NCBI GenBank assembly: GCA_002633005.1
Contig: NMRA01000818.1
Location: forward strand, 32,485-53,244
Direction of reading: 5' to 3'
Length of the DNA stretch: 20,760 bases
Origin: Phoronis australis
Taxonomy: Eukaryota > Phoronida > Phoronidae
Under the pieces are notes generated by a model, which saw only the letters and a list, made by a program, of their open reading frames with translations, was not told the DNA's origin and made no database searches. The position numbers and the translations under genes were made by a program. Positions within the stretch are counted from its first letter, which is position 1. Each line of letters opens with the position of its first letter. Positions 19,877 to 20,760 of the stretch are shown here, piece after piece.

Positions 19877-20313
19877 ATTGCTCTTCGGTGCTCTTGTCAT
19901 GATTTACTGTAGGAAAAGGTGTTTGCCTATCTCCAAGTAACTGCGTGTTGCTTTTATAGTTTAGACAACAACACTTCACAATAACTCAATGATAACAAGA
20001 CTGATAAATGGTCAATGGCAAAACAACATACACATGCTTCAAAGACTTCAGCATAACTTTTATAACCACAATTCATTTACAATAACACAATCAAAAAAAC
20101 TTCAAAAATACAAGACTGATAATTGGCAAAACACATGTTACGAACAAGAACTCATGCCTCAAAGACTACAGGTTAACTATTATAACCAGGAGTGTTTGTG
20201 TGTACATAATATTAACGTGTTTAAAACAAAAAAAACTTCACTGCGGCTGTGCCGCCAACTAATAACTTAACTTACGAACACTGAAGACTTTTGCACCTAT
20301 GTACAATAACAAT
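19877..20313. other. AT-rich stretch with a degenerate direct duplication
   Basis: Apart from the duplication at 19965-20200 nothing is recognised. A 93-codon plus-strand open frame (19989-20270) spans both duplicate units and is low-complexity (Asn, Gln, Lys rich), so I do not call it a gene. Confidence 0.4.
19965..20200. repeat. two-copy degenerate direct repeat, about 115-120 bp period
   Basis: ACAAGACTGATAA occurs at 19995 and 20110, CTTCAAAGACT/CCTCAAAGACT at about 20038 and 20158, and TATAACCA at 20061 and 20181. Matches are spread over the unit with small indels, indicating an old duplication. Confidence 0.7.
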
Positions 20314-20760
20314 TTACACAACGTGTTGTTGAGCAATGTCCATTATAACTTGTTGGATTGCTGGCCCTCCAACTCGGTGCTTCCGTATCCAATGGTACTC
20401 AGATAAGTACGTGTTCAAGAGAGGTCCCCTTTTGTGAGTGCCGCACATGCGCTTGTGTTTCTGTTTTTCATCATTCCACATGCTCTCAGCGGTGTTTGTG
20501 CGGATACTTGGATCTGCCGGGTCATACAAAGTGGATTGAGTGGTTTATCACGTCGTGCTGGTACTGCAGGTTCGCTAGGCCGCGCTACGATCTCCACTCG
20601 TCCCTTATTCTGGTTCCTGGCGCGACGTTGGCGGTGATTAAAGGGATCAACATATTAGCGTCACGCCGCCTAACTGGAATTAAGAACGTCTCCTGCTTGT
20701 TTGTCCTGTTGATTCCACCGAGCACCCAGCGTCCGTCGACTCGTCTACCTCGGTTGTATT
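20314..20760 (-). pseudogene. second ISXO2-fold (Merlin-like) transposase, C-terminal part, partial at window edge
   Basis: Reading the minus strand from 20758: YNRGRRVDGRWVLGGINRTN, FLIPVRRRDANMLIPLI, then PGTRIRDEWRS with the second catalytic Asp. A TAG at 20585-20587 stands where the family has an aromatic residue. Reading continues with RGLANLQYQHDVINHSIHF, a one-base frameshift near 20523, then DPADPSIRTNTAESMWNDEK carrying the final acidic residue. KHKRMCGTHKRGPLL, YLSEYHWIRKHRV and a stop at 20314-20316 complete the normal C-terminus. The first catalytic Asp would lie beyond the window. Sequence differs clearly from the copy at 10367, so the two come from different subfamilies. Confidence 0.88.

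Overview
This is a draft-assembly window from a eukaryotic, probably aquatic invertebrate, genome. It is AT-rich, has an N gap (16703-16769), contains no bacterial gene architecture, and is filled with animal-type transposable elements: a piggyBac-type MITE, decayed L1/Tx1-type and R2-type non-LTR retrotransposons, and two relics of Merlin-like (ISXO2 fold) DDE transposases. The exact lineage cannot be read from the sequence. I found no intact, confidently identifiable host gene. There are only a few exon-like stretches with plausible splice signals, given as low-confidence candidates.

Layout. 2-601: short piggyBac-like element with TTAA target duplications. 712-857: palindromic foldback element. 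898-2423 (minus): broken L1/Tx1-like element with endonuclease and reverse transcriptase (RT) fragments. 3026-4527: TIR-bounded non-autonomous element. 4978-5123: six copies of a 25-bp satellite. 5448-6172: long-armed foldback element. 6173-9900: mostly unannotatable, with candidate exons at 8206-8303 (plus) and 9020-9101 (minus). 9895-10116: hAT-like MITE. 10367-11040 (minus): first ISXO2-fold transposase relic, lacking the segment with the first catalytic Asp. 11041-14000: no confident gene.

14151-18966 is the most interesting part. A minus-strand R2-type retrotransposon (Myb-like domain, RT, thumb, CCHC knuckle, restriction-like endonuclease) is cut in two. Its N-terminal half (17691-18966) stops one base into the Ala codon of the RT catalytic YADD motif. 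There it abuts a complex tandem array (15995-17690; about 231-236-bp monomers inside a 775-bp duplicated block). The C-terminal half resumes at 15270 after the array and a separate insertion bounded by 19-bp direct repeats (15315-15826). A second, divergent endonuclease fragment (19624-19799) is fused to one piece of the same array (19797-19876). Both array pieces end at the same internal nucleotide.

19426-19574 (plus) is a good-looking terminal exon of an unidentified gene. 19965-20200 holds a degenerate direct duplication. 20314-20760 (minus) is the C-terminal part of a second ISXO2-fold transposase pseudogene running off the window edge. Overall this is a graveyard of nested elements. What is worth following is the array/retrotransposon composite, not an intact functional system.
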